A stretch of 13,325 bases of DNA from an uncultured Alphaproteobacteria bacterium (lineage in GTDB: Bacteria > Pseudomonadota > Alphaproteobacteria > Puniceispirillales > Puniceispirillaceae). The stretch spans positions 1 through 13,325 of the forward strand of contig CAJYBL010000022.1 in NCBI GenBank assembly GCA_913064995.1, given 5' to 3'. Shown here in pieces: positions 7,421 through 13,325 of this stretch (position 1 is the first letter of the stretch; each line of letters begins with the position of its first letter). The notes under the pieces were generated by a model. The model made no database searches. It saw only the letters and a list, made by a program, of their open reading frames with translations, and was not told where the DNA came from. The position numbers and the translations under genes were made by a program.

Positions 7421-8191
7421 ATGACCAAAACCGAACCTCATCAAGACTGGCAAACCGATGCTAATCCGGCTTTGCCACATTGGCAGGCAACGGTTTTAAC
7501 TTTGTTTCCGGATATGTTTCCGGGACATTTGGCCCATTCATTGGCAGGAAAATCGCTAAATGAAGGCATTTGGGCGCTGAAAACGCTGGACATTCGCGAC
7601 TTTGCGCGCGATAAGCACCGGACTGTGGATGATACCCCCCTTGGCGGTGGTGTTGGTATGGTGCTAAAACCGGATGTTGTTGCTGCGGCCTTGGCCGCAG
7701 TGGTGGATTGTCCGGGCCCGCGACTTTACCTGTCACCGCGTGGCAGGGTGCTGGATCAGGCGCTGGTGCGCGATCTGGCCGCTGCCAAAGGGGCGGTGTT
7801 TTTGTGTGGGCGGTATGAAGGGGTTGATCAGCGCGTGATCGATTCTGCCGATATGATGGAAGTCAGTATCGGTGACTATATTTTGTCAGGCGGCGAAACA
7901 GCAGCGCTGACAGTGATGGATTCGGTGATTCGTCTGTTGCCCGGTGTTATGGGCAAAGAAGCCAGCCATCGCGAAGAAAGTTTTGAGACCGGGTTGTTGG
8001 AACACTCGCATTATACCCAACCCCGTGTCTGGAATGGCATCGAAGCGCCGGAAATTCTGGCATCGGGCCACCACCGCAAGATTGCCGAATGGCGACAGGC
8101 GGAGGCAGAAAAAGAGACGCAGCGTCGGCGTCCGGATTTGTGGCAACAATATCTGGATCGGCAGGCACTGCAAAAGGGCAAAAGTAAGTGA
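7421..8191 (+). CDS. trmD: tRNA (guanine-N1)-methyltransferase TrmD
   Basis: TrmD methylates N1 of G37 next to the anticodon using S-adenosylmethionine, preventing +1 frameshifts; it acts as a dimer with a deep trefoil knot. Family motifs are TLFPDMFPG (27-35), LGGGVGMVLKPD (74-85), LSPRGRVLDQ (104-113), LCGRYEGVDQRV (128-139), SIGDYILSGGE (149-159) and GLLEHSHYTQP (191-201). I prefer the ATG at 7421 (256 residues) because AAGGA at 7408-7412 is 8 bases upstream; in-frame ATGs at 7388, 7403 and 7412 are possible and would add up to 11 residues. Even from 7421 there is a hydrophilic extension of about 20 residues before the conserved core, with no start codon closer in. The gene follows rimM by 47 bases and precedes rplS by 74; those 74 bases hold only a 5-bp hairpin at 8196-8210. 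Confidence 0.95.
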   Translation: MTKTEPHQDWQTDANPALPHWQATVLTLFPDMFPGHLAHSLAGKSLNEGIWALKTLDIRDFARDKHRTVDDTPLGGGVGMVLKPDVVAAALAAVVDCPGPRLYLSPRGRVLDQALVRDLAAAKGAVFLCGRYEGVDQRVIDSADMMEVSIGDYILSGGETAALTVMDSVIRLLPGVMGKEASHREESFETGLLEHSHYTQPRVWNGIEAPEILASGHHRKIAEWRQAEAEKETQRRRPDLWQQYLDRQALQKGKSK

Positions 8192-8265
8192 CCCACCAGC
8201 ACGGGGCTGGCCGCCTGTAGAATAACCGGCAAGGGTAACACGGAATTTATGAAGGGAATGGGGCG

Positions 8266-8646
8266 ATGAACATCATTGACCGCATAGGCAATAAACAGAT
8301 CGAGAAAGTGCTTGGCCAACGTCAGTTGCCAGAATTTGCACCCGGTGACACCGTTCGTGTTGATGTGAAAGTTATTGAAGGTACGCGCGAGCGGATTCAG
8401 GCCTTTGAAGGGGTTTGTATTGCGCGGAAAAGCGATGGCGTGAATTCGTCATTCACCGTTCGGAAGATTTCCTATGGTGAAGGCGTCGAGCGCGTATTCC
8501 CAACACATGCGCCACAGGTTGCCGGTGTAACGGTAATGCGTCGTGGTCGTGTTCGTCGTGCCAAGCTATATTATTTGCGTGGCCGTACCGGTAAAGCGGC
8601 TCGTATCGCTGAAAAAGTAACCTATCGCGAGGCGTCATCTTCTTAA
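8266..8646 (+). CDS. rplS: 50S ribosomal protein L19
   Basis: L19 sits at the interface of the 30S and 50S subunits. The 126-residue product matches the family throughout: MNIIDRIGNKQIEKV, the FAPGDTVRVDVKVIEGTRERIQ stretch (24-45), FEGVCIARKSDGVNSSFTVR (48-67) and the basic C-terminal VRRAKLYYLRGRTGKAARI region. GAAGGGA at 8251-8257 is 8 bases before the ATG, a strong ribosome site. It ends the rpsP-rimM-trmD-rplS cluster. The next gene, leuC, begins 55 bases later on the same strand without a clear terminator, so read-through into the leucine genes is possible. Confidence 0.97.
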   Translation: MNIIDRIGNKQIEKVLGQRQLPEFAPGDTVRVDVKVIEGTRERIQAFEGVCIARKSDGVNSSFTVRKISYGEGVERVFPTHAPQVAGVTVMRRGRVRRAKLYYLRGRTGKAARIAEKVTYREASSS

Positions 8647-8655
8647 ATTGCCAGA

Positions 8656-8695
8656 CCGGCTTTGAGATGACCTCCTCGCCGGCAGCAATCAGGAG
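8656..8695 (+). promoter_or_regulatory. Alternative pairings over the leuC ribosome site
   Basis: Two short perfect pairings overlap here. CTCCT (8672-8676) can pair with AGGAG (8691-8695), which is the leuC Shine-Dalgarno sequence. CCGGC (8656-8660) can pair with GCCGG (8678-8682), placing the CCTCCT anti-SD element in its loop. They could act as two states, one hiding and one freeing the ribosome site. Each stem is only 5 bp, so chance is a real alternative. Confidence 0.3.
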
Positions 8696-8701
8696 AATGA
8701 T

Positions 8702-10105
8702 ATGTCGGCTCCAAAAACTCTGTTTGATAAGATCTGGAATGCACATCTTGTGCATCAACAGGAAGATGGCACATGCCTGATCTATATTGATCGGCATTTG
8801 GTTCATGAAGTGACCAGCCCACAGGCGTTTGAAGGGCTTCGCAATAATGGCCGCGCTGTGCGCGCCCCGAACCGCACGCTTGCCGTTGCCGATCACAATA
8901 TCCCAACGACCGACCGCTCGGTTGGTATCGAAGATGAAGAAAGTCGTATCCAGGTTGAGGCCTTGGAAAAAAATGCGGCTGATTTCGGCGTTCCCTATTT
9001 TGCGATGGATGATATCCGGCAGGGGATTGTTCATGTGATTGGGCCGGAACAGGGCTTTACCCTTCCGGGCATGACCATTGTTTGTGGTGATTCGCATACC
9101 GCAACCCATGGGGCATTTGGCGCTCTAGCCTTTGGCATTGGAACGTCTGAGGTTGAACATGTTCTGGCAACCCAGACGCTTATTCAAAAGCCAGCCAAAA
9201 ATATGCGTATCACCGTTGATGGCACCCTTGCCGACAGCGTGACGGCCAAAGATGTGATCTTGGCCATCATTGGCAAGATCGGCACCGCTGGCGGTACCGG
9301 CCATGTGATCGAATTTGCCGGATCAGTGATTCGCGGCTTTAGCATGGAAGGCCGGATGACGGTCTGTAATATGGCGATTGAAGCTGGCGCCCGCGCTGGC
9401 ATGATCGCGCCTGACCAAACAACCTATGATTATCTGGCAAACCGGCCAATGACACCAAAAGGTGATCATTGGGATCGCGCCGTTGCCTATTGGCAAACGC
9501 TGCCATCGGATGATGGTGCGGTCTATGATGTGGAAATCACGCTTGCTGCCGAAGATATTGCGCCAACCGTAACATGGGGTACCAGCCCTGAAGATGCGCT
9601 TGCCATCACCGATGCCGTGCCAAATCCGGACAAGGAAAAAGACGCCAATAAACGCGCTAAAATGGAGCGGGCCATTGCCTATATGGGGCTGACACCGGGT
9701 CAAAAACTGACCGATATCAAGGTTGATACAGTGTTTATCGGCTCATGCACCAACAGCCGGATCGAAGATCTTCGCGCGGCGGCAGCACTTGCCGAAGGCC
9801 GCAAAGTTGCTGATGGCATGCGGGCACTTGTCGTTCCCGGATCAGGCCTTGTGAAAGAACAGGCCGAGGCTGAAGGGCTTGATAAGGTCTTTATCGATGC
9901 TGGATTTGAATGGCGCGAACCGGGCTGTTCAATGTGTCTTGCGATGAATGCTGACAAACTTGCCGAAGGCGAGCGCTGTGCCTCGACATCAAACCGCAAT
10001 TTCGAAGGCCGTCAAGGCCGTGGTGGACGCACGCATCTTGTTAGCCCGCAAATGGCTGTTGCCGCGGCGTTGTCGGGTCATCTTGCCGATGTGCGGAATA
10101 TCTAA
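8702..10105 (+). CDS. leuC: 3-isopropylmalate dehydratase large subunit
   Basis: LeuC and LeuD together isomerise 2-isopropylmalate to 3-isopropylmalate, the second committed step of leucine synthesis. The 467-residue protein has the aconitase-type 4Fe-4S ligands Cys349 in FIGSCTNSR, and Cys409 and Cys412 in EPGCSMCLAMN. Other family segments are TLFDKIWNAHLV at the N-terminus, VADHNIPTTDR (62-72), CGDSHTATHGAFG (128-140), GGTGHVIEFAG (197-207) and TSNRNFEGRQGRGGRTHLVSP near the C-terminus. Length is normal for the bacterial enzyme. AGGAGA at 8691-8696 is 5 bases from the ATG. leuD follows after 18 bases. leuA is not in the window. Confidence 0.97.
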   Translation: MSAPKTLFDKIWNAHLVHQQEDGTCLIYIDRHLVHEVTSPQAFEGLRNNGRAVRAPNRTLAVADHNIPTTDRSVGIEDEESRIQVEALEKNAADFGVPYFAMDDIRQGIVHVIGPEQGFTLPGMTIVCGDSHTATHGAFGALAFGIGTSEVEHVLATQTLIQKPAKNMRITVDGTLADSVTAKDVILAIIGKIGTAGGTGHVIEFAGSVIRGFSMEGRMTVCNMAIEAGARAGMIAPDQTTYDYLANRPMTPKGDHWDRAVAYWQTLPSDDGAVYDVEITLAAEDIAPTVTWGTSPEDALAITDAVPNPDKEKDANKRAKMERAIAYMGLTPGQKLTDIKVDTVFIGSCTNSRIEDLRAAAALAEGRKVADGMRALVVPGSGLVKEQAEAEGLDKVFIDAGFEWREPGCSMCLAMNADKLAEGERCASTSNRNFEGRQGRGGRTHLVSPQMAVAAALSGHLADVRNI

Positions 10106-10123
10106 GGAAAACGGAGTCATCCC

Positions 10124-10729
10124 ATGCAGAAATTTGACAAGCTGACCGGCGTTGCCGCGCCGCTGAATATTCTGAATATCGACACTGATATGATTATTCC
10201 GAAGCAGTTTTTGAAAACCATCAAACGTTCGGGCCTTGGCAAGAATCTGTTTGATGAAATGCGCTATCGTCAGGATGGCAGCGAAATTGATGATTTCGTG
10301 CTGAATCGTGCGCCTTATCGCAATGCTGAAATTCTGGTGGCTGGTGATAATTTTGGCTGTGGATCAAGCCGTGAACACGCCCCATGGGCGCTTCTTGATT
10401 TTGGCGTCCGCTGTGTGATTTCAACGAGTTTTGCCGATATCTTTTACAATAATTGTTTCAAGAATGGTATTCTGCCAATCGTTGTCAGTGCTGATGATCG
10501 CGATGCCTTGATGGCCGATGCATCTGATACGGAAAATCCGGAATTATCGGTTGATCTAGTCAATCAGACAATCCGCCGCCCAAATGGTCCAACCGTCTCA
10601 TTTGAGATTGATCCGTTTCGCAAGAAATGTTTGCTTGAGGGGCTTGATGATATCGGTCTTACGCTTGCCAAAGCAGATGATATCGACAGCTATGAAGCCA
10701 AGCGTGAGAAGGATCAGCCCTGGCTGTAA
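10124..10729 (+). CDS. leuD: 3-isopropylmalate dehydratase small subunit
   Basis: This is the 201-residue swivel-domain partner of LeuC. Recognisable segments are the N-terminal NIDTDMIIPKQFLK (18-31), GDNFGCGSSREHAPWAL (74-90), which contributes substrate-binding residues, and the FADIFYNNCFKNGILPI region (about 103-119). Length fits the bacterial LeuD family. GGAG at 10110-10113 precedes the ATG at normal spacing, and the 18-base gap after leuC supports one transcript and stoichiometric expression. A terminator-like inverted repeat begins at the last base of its TAA, so downstream leuB may be expressed at a different level. Confidence 0.97.
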   Translation: MQKFDKLTGVAAPLNILNIDTDMIIPKQFLKTIKRSGLGKNLFDEMRYRQDGSEIDDFVLNRAPYRNAEILVAGDNFGCGSSREHAPWALLDFGVRCVISTSFADIFYNNCFKNGILPIVVSADDRDALMADASDTENPELSVDLVNQTIRRPNGPTVSFEIDPFRKKCLLEGLDDIGLTLAKADDIDSYEAKREKDQPWL

Positions 10730-10753
10730 AAACCGGTTCTCAAGACCGGTTTT
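10729..10753 (+). terminator. Terminator-like hairpin between leuD and leuB
   Basis: AAAACCGGT (10729-10737) and ACCGGTTTT (10745-10753) form a perfect 9-bp stem around a 7-base loop. Four Us end the 3' arm but are followed by GGUCAU, so the U-tract is short and any terminator is probably leaky. The same bases can be read as a direct repeat, ACCGGTT at 10732-10738 and 10745-10751 (13-base period), which could instead be protein-binding half sites. leuB starts 30 bases further on. Confidence 0.5.
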
Positions 10754-10783
10754 GGTCATAGCAAAAACTTGAGGGAAAAGATG

Positions 10784-11896
10784 ATGGCGTCCAATCGCAA
10801 AGTAATGGTGTTGCCCGGTGACGGGATTGGCAATGAGGTCATGCAAGCCAATATGAAGATTATTGACTGGCTGGCAAAACATCGCAGCCTTGGCTTTGAT
10901 CTGTCTGAAGGTCTTGTTGGTGGTGCCGCCTATGATGTTCATGGCACGCCGCTTACCGATGAAACCCTTGCCGATTCGATTGCCAGTGATGCGGTTCTTT
11001 TTGGCGCGGTTGGCACGCCAAAATATGATGGCGTCCCTTTTGAGGTTCGCCCCGAAGCTGGGCTTTTGCGGCTTCGCAAGGAAATGGATCTTTTCGCCAA
11101 TCTGCGGCCAGCGATGGTGTTTCCAACTTTGGTCGATGCCTCAACGCTAAAGCCTGAAGTCGTCTCCGGACTTGATATCATGATCCTTCGCGAATTATGT
11201 GGCGGGTCTTATTTTGCCGAACCGCGCGGCATTGATGATTTAGGCAATGGCATCAAAAAAGGCTACGACACCAATGCCTATACAACGCCGGAAATCGAAC
11301 GGATTGGCCGCGTTGGCATGGAATTGGCGCGCAAACGTGATGGCCGGCTTACCTCGGTTGAAAAGGCCAATGTGATGCATTCAGGCGTGTTGTGGCGTCA
11401 GGTGATGACCGCGCTTCATTCTGCCGAAGGCGAAGGTGTTGCCTTGAGCCATATGTATGCTGATAACTGCGCCATGCAGCTTGTTCGCAACCCAAAGCAG
11501 TTTGACGTTATTGTCACGGATAATCTGTTTGGTGATCTATTATCGGATTGCGCGGCTATGTTGACAGGGTCGCTTGGCATGTTGCCATCGGCTTCGCTTG
11601 GCACGCCTGATCCCGAAACCGGCCTACCAAAAGCGATGTATGAACCCGTCCATGGGTCGGCACCTGATATCGCTGGTAAAGGTCTTGCCAATCCGCTGGC
11701 GCAGTTCCTTAGCTTTGCCATGATGCTTCGCTATAGCTTTGATCAGGCCGATGAAGCTGATCTGGTTGAAAAGGCGGTGAATATAGCACTGGAAAGCAAA
11801 CGAACCGGTGACATCATGGCGCCTGGCTGCGAGCAGACCGGCACCGACGGCATGACCAAAGCCGTGCTTGACGCAATGGATCGTCTGGCACGTTAG
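10784..11896 (+). CDS. leuB: 3-isopropylmalate dehydrogenase
   Basis: LeuB oxidises and decarboxylates 3-isopropylmalate with NAD+ to give 2-oxoisocaproate, the immediate leucine precursor. From the ATG at 10784 the protein has 370 residues; the adjacent ATG at 10781 and a TTG at 10769 are alternatives, but GAGG (10771-10774) is best spaced for 10784. Motifs are MVLPGDGIGNEV (8-19), LLRLRKEMDLFANLRP (94-109), RELCGGSYFAEPRG (136-149), VEKANVM with Lys194, the metal-binding TDNLFGDLLSD with Asp246, Asp251 and Asp255, and the NAD-binding EPVHGSAPDIAGKGLANP (287-304). It is separated from leuD by a 54-base gap holding an inverted repeat. Confidence 0.97.
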   Translation: MASNRKVMVLPGDGIGNEVMQANMKIIDWLAKHRSLGFDLSEGLVGGAAYDVHGTPLTDETLADSIASDAVLFGAVGTPKYDGVPFEVRPEAGLLRLRKEMDLFANLRPAMVFPTLVDASTLKPEVVSGLDIMILRELCGGSYFAEPRGIDDLGNGIKKGYDTNAYTTPEIERIGRVGMELARKRDGRLTSVEKANVMHSGVLWRQVMTALHSAEGEGVALSHMYADNCAMQLVRNPKQFDVIVTDNLFGDLLSDCAAMLTGSLGMLPSASLGTPDPETGLPKAMYEPVHGSAPDIAGKGLANPLAQFLSFAMMLRYSFDQADEADLVEKAVNIALESKRTGDIMAPGCEQTGTDGMTKAVLDAMDRLAR

Positions 11897-11902
11897 ACCA
11901 AA

Positions 11903-11954
11903 CTGCCATATCTGTTCATGGCGGAAATTTAGCCGCTTAGCCAGGCAGATATGG
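11903..11954 (+). repeat. Inverted repeats in the leuB-asd gap (asd leader)
   Basis: CCATATCTG (11906-11914) and CAGATATGG (11946-11954) are a perfect 9-bp inverted repeat with a 31-base loop. Within the loop GCGG (11921-11924) can pair with CCGC (11933-11936) around an 8-base AT-rich loop. A competing 5-bp pairing, CTGCC (11903-11907) with GGCAG (11944-11948), shares bases with the long stem. TTAGCC also occurs twice (11929-11934, 11937-11942). No U-tract follows, so this is not a normal intrinsic terminator; it could be a leader structure for asd, a processing site or a spaced operator. Confidence 0.5.
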
Positions 11955-11983
11955 ATCTTGGGCCTTTACTGGAGGATGAAATC

Positions 11984-13018
11984 ATGGGGTATAGAGTCGC
12001 TGTTGTTGGCGCAACCGGTGCGGTTGGCCGTGAGATGCTGCAAACATTGGCCGAGCGGAATTTTCCGGCGGACACGATTTATGCGCTTGCCTCAAAAAAA
12101 TCAGTTGGCAAGGAAGTCTCTTATGGTGACGACCAGATTTTGAAAATCGAGGCGCTTGATAAATTCGATTTTTCGACCGCCGATATTGCGCTATTTTCGG
12201 CTGGCGGTGACACGGCCAAAGCCTTTGCCCCTAAAGCCGCTGCGGCTGGATGTGTGGTCATTGATAATTCATCGGCATTCCGCATGGATGACGATGTGCC
12301 GTTGATTGTGCCTGAGGTTAATCCAGAGACTGTTGATGGCTGTTTGATCAAAAATAACGGCCGCAATATCATTGCCAATCCAAATTGTTCAACAGCCCAG
12401 CTTGTTGTTGCACTCAAGCCACTTCATGATGCGTTTTCGATCAAGCGTGTTGTGGTTTCAACCTACCAGGCGGTGTCGGGAGCAGGCCGGCCTGCGATGG
12501 ACGAGCTGTTTAATCAGACAAAAGGCATTTTTGTAAATGATTCGGTGCAGCCGGAAATCTTTACCAAGCAGATTGCCTTTAACGCGATCCCGCATATCGA
12601 TGTGTTCCTTGATAATGGCTTTACCAAGGAAGAATGGAAGATGAGCGCCGAAACCAAGAAAATTCTTGATCCGGCAATTGAGCTTGTCGCGCATTGCGTG
12701 CGAATACCGGTTTTTGTTGGCCATAGCGAAGCGGTTTTCATCGAGACGGATAAGCCAATGACTGAAAAGGCAGTCCGGTCTTTGCTGGAAAATGCACCTG
12801 GCGTGATTGTTGTAGATCACCGTGCCAATGAAGGCTATGTGACGCCGCATGAGGCGGCTGGCGAAGATGCGGTTTATATCAGTCGTATTCGTCAAGACCT
12901 GACGGTTCCAAATGGCATGGTTTTTTGGTGCGTGTCAGACAATTTGCGCAAAGGCGCAGCGTTGAATTCGGTTCAGATTGCTGAATTATTTGCAGAGCGC
13001 AAGCTTAGCGGGCGCTAG
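11984..13018 (+). CDS. asd: Aspartate-semialdehyde dehydrogenase
   Basis: Asd reduces aspartyl phosphate to aspartate semialdehyde with NADPH, the branch point to lysine/DAP, threonine and methionine. The ATG at 11984 gives 344 residues opening MGYRVAVVGATGAVG, the NADP-binding Rossmann start; GGAGG (11971-11975) is 8 bases upstream. An in-frame ATG at 11951 would add 11 non-family residues and lies inside an inverted repeat. Motifs are FSAGGDTAK (71-79), IDNSSAFRMDDDVPLIVPEVN (93-113), the catalytic Cys135 in NPNCSTAQ, YQAVSGAG (161-168), and RIPVFVGHSEAVFIE with the acid-base His248. The 87-base gap after leuB contains paired elements that may regulate it. The stop is 2 bases from the stop of the convergent kinase gene. 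Confidence 0.97.
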   Translation: MGYRVAVVGATGAVGREMLQTLAERNFPADTIYALASKKSVGKEVSYGDDQILKIEALDKFDFSTADIALFSAGGDTAKAFAPKAAAAGCVVIDNSSAFRMDDDVPLIVPEVNPETVDGCLIKNNGRNIIANPNCSTAQLVVALKPLHDAFSIKRVVVSTYQAVSGAGRPAMDELFNQTKGIFVNDSVQPEIFTKQIAFNAIPHIDVFLDNGFTKEEWKMSAETKKILDPAIELVAHCVRIPVFVGHSEAVFIETDKPMTEKAVRSLLENAPGVIVVDHRANEGYVTPHEAAGEDAVYISRIRQDLTVPNGMVFWCVSDNLRKGAALNSVQIAELFAERKLSGR

Positions 13019-13025
13019 GCCTAGC
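13014..13025. repeat. 12-bp palindrome spanning both convergent stop codons
   Basis: GCTAGGCCTAGC is a perfect palindrome. It contains the asd stop TAG (13016-13018) on the plus strand and the kinase stop TAG (13021-13023 read on the minus strand). It lacks loop space and U-tracts for a classical terminator, and part of the symmetry follows simply from two facing TAG codons. Confidence 0.6.
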
Positions 13026-13325
13026 CATCTAATTTCACGGTTGACGCGGTTTTGCTGATTGGTGTCAACCGATGAAGATTTTTCAGAAGTGCAATTTCCA
13101 GATGGCCGGTGCTTTGATCTATGATGTCATGCGCCTGCCCGCTGGCAGCGGTAAAGCTGTCTTTGAACGACATGCCTGCGGCAAGCCAGCTTGTCAAAAT
13201 GACGGTTAGCAAATCGCCGCCACCGGCAATGCCTGCCGGGCGCTTGGCATAGGTAAGATCGACAAGATCATAACGGCTGATCAGACGGTCATGAATGCGG
13301 CCTTGGGGCGTGCTGATTCCGGTTG
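13021..13325 (-). CDS. pdxY: PdxY-like pyridoxal kinase, C-terminal part (truncated by window edge)
   Basis: The minus-strand frame is open from the right edge to a TAG at 13021-13023, giving the last 100 residues of a protein whose start is outside the window. The translated stretch contains GIAGGGDLLTVILTSWLAAG, which matches the GxGD anion-hole/catalytic segment of the ribokinase-like vitamin B6 kinases, followed by helices resembling the PdxY C-terminus (SGQAHDIIDQSTGHLEIALL). PdxY phosphorylates pyridoxal to pyridoxal 5'-phosphate in salvage. The fold-level call is firm; separation of PdxY from PdxK or another ribokinase-family member rests on a short segment. The 63-residue ORF starting with TTG at 13212 is only the tail of this longer frame. 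It is convergent with asd. Confidence 0.75.
   Translation of the reverse strand, partial: TGISTPQGRIHDRLISRYDLVDLTYAKRPAGIAGGGDLLTVILTSWLAAGMSFKDSFTAASGQAHDIIDQSTGHLEIALLKNLHRLTPISKTASTVKLDG

Noticed and set aside
8196..8210. Hairpin CCAGC-ACGGG-GCTGG between trmD and rplS
   Set aside because: The stem is only 5 bp with no U-tract, and the flanking genes belong to a conserved cotranscribed cluster. It is within what chance would give.
8453..9109. 218-residue minus-strand ORF across the rplS-leuC junction
   Set aside because: It overlaps the conserved parts of both L19 and LeuC, crosses the gap between them and has no recognisable motif. The sense genes are certain.
11868..12143. 91-residue plus-strand ORF bridging leuB and asd
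   Set aside because: It is out of frame with both genes, covers the asd N-terminal Rossmann motif, and its Trp/Arg-rich product has no coding character. The gap is better explained as a leader with paired elements.
1..13325. Mobile elements, CRISPR arrays, defence or toxin-antitoxin systems
   Set aside because: Every stretch over 190 bases is covered by a recognised or family-level gene, and I saw no transposase, integrase, spaced repeats or terminal inverted repeats. Nothing in the window supports a new multi-gene system.

Overview
The window looks like an ordinary, tightly packed chromosomal segment from an alphaproteobacterium. The evidence is the gene order (dapF-mtaB-ftsY, then ffh-rpsP-rimM-trmD-rplS followed directly by leuC-leuD-leuB-asd), the alphaproteobacterial style of the exonuclease III and Ffh proteins, and roughly balanced base composition by eye. 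The general look recalls marine groups such as SAR116 (Puniceispirillum-like), but that assignment is an inference from style and gene order, not from a search. There are no rRNA or tRNA genes, insertion sequences, integrases, phage genes, toxin-antitoxin pairs or CRISPR arrays that I can see.

Layout, left to right. (1) Positions 1-3771, plus strand: the 3' part of an exonuclease III gene (xthA), then dapF (diaminopimelate epimerase), mtaB (tRNA t6A methylthiotransferase) and ftsY (SRP receptor). The last three are chained by 4-base ATGA stop/start overlaps and are probably cotranscribed. (2) Positions 3775-4566, minus strand: one membrane-anchored DUF218 (ElyC/SanA/YdcF-like) gene, convergent with ftsY with only 3 bases between the stops. 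(3) Positions 4570-4752: the largest gap (183 bases), a divergent promoter region. (4) Positions 4753-8646, plus strand: ffh (SRP GTPase), rpsP (S16), rimM, trmD and rplS (L19), the widespread ribosome-maturation cluster. (5) Positions 8702-13018, plus strand: leuC, leuD, leuB and asd, covering leucine and aspartate-family amino acid synthesis. (6) Positions 13021-13325, minus strand: the 3' part of a PdxY-like pyridoxal kinase, truncated by the window edge.

The genes group into themes. Both GTPases of co-translational membrane targeting (FtsY and Ffh) lie about 1 kb apart. Ribosome assembly and tRNA modification share the central block. dapF and asd both serve the diaminopimelate/lysine pathway that also feeds peptidoglycan, and leuCDB supplies three leucine-pathway activities (isopropylmalate isomerase in two subunits, and the dehydrogenase).

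I found no new multi-gene system. The less ordinary signals are small: a terminator-like hairpin or tandem repeat between leuD and leuB (10729-10753), a 9-bp inverted repeat in the asd leader (11906-11954), a possible SD-masking structure before leuC (8656-8695), a recently expanded Ala/Glu tail on S16 with perfect DNA repeats, a Gly-rich tail on Ffh, and two very tight convergent gene ends.
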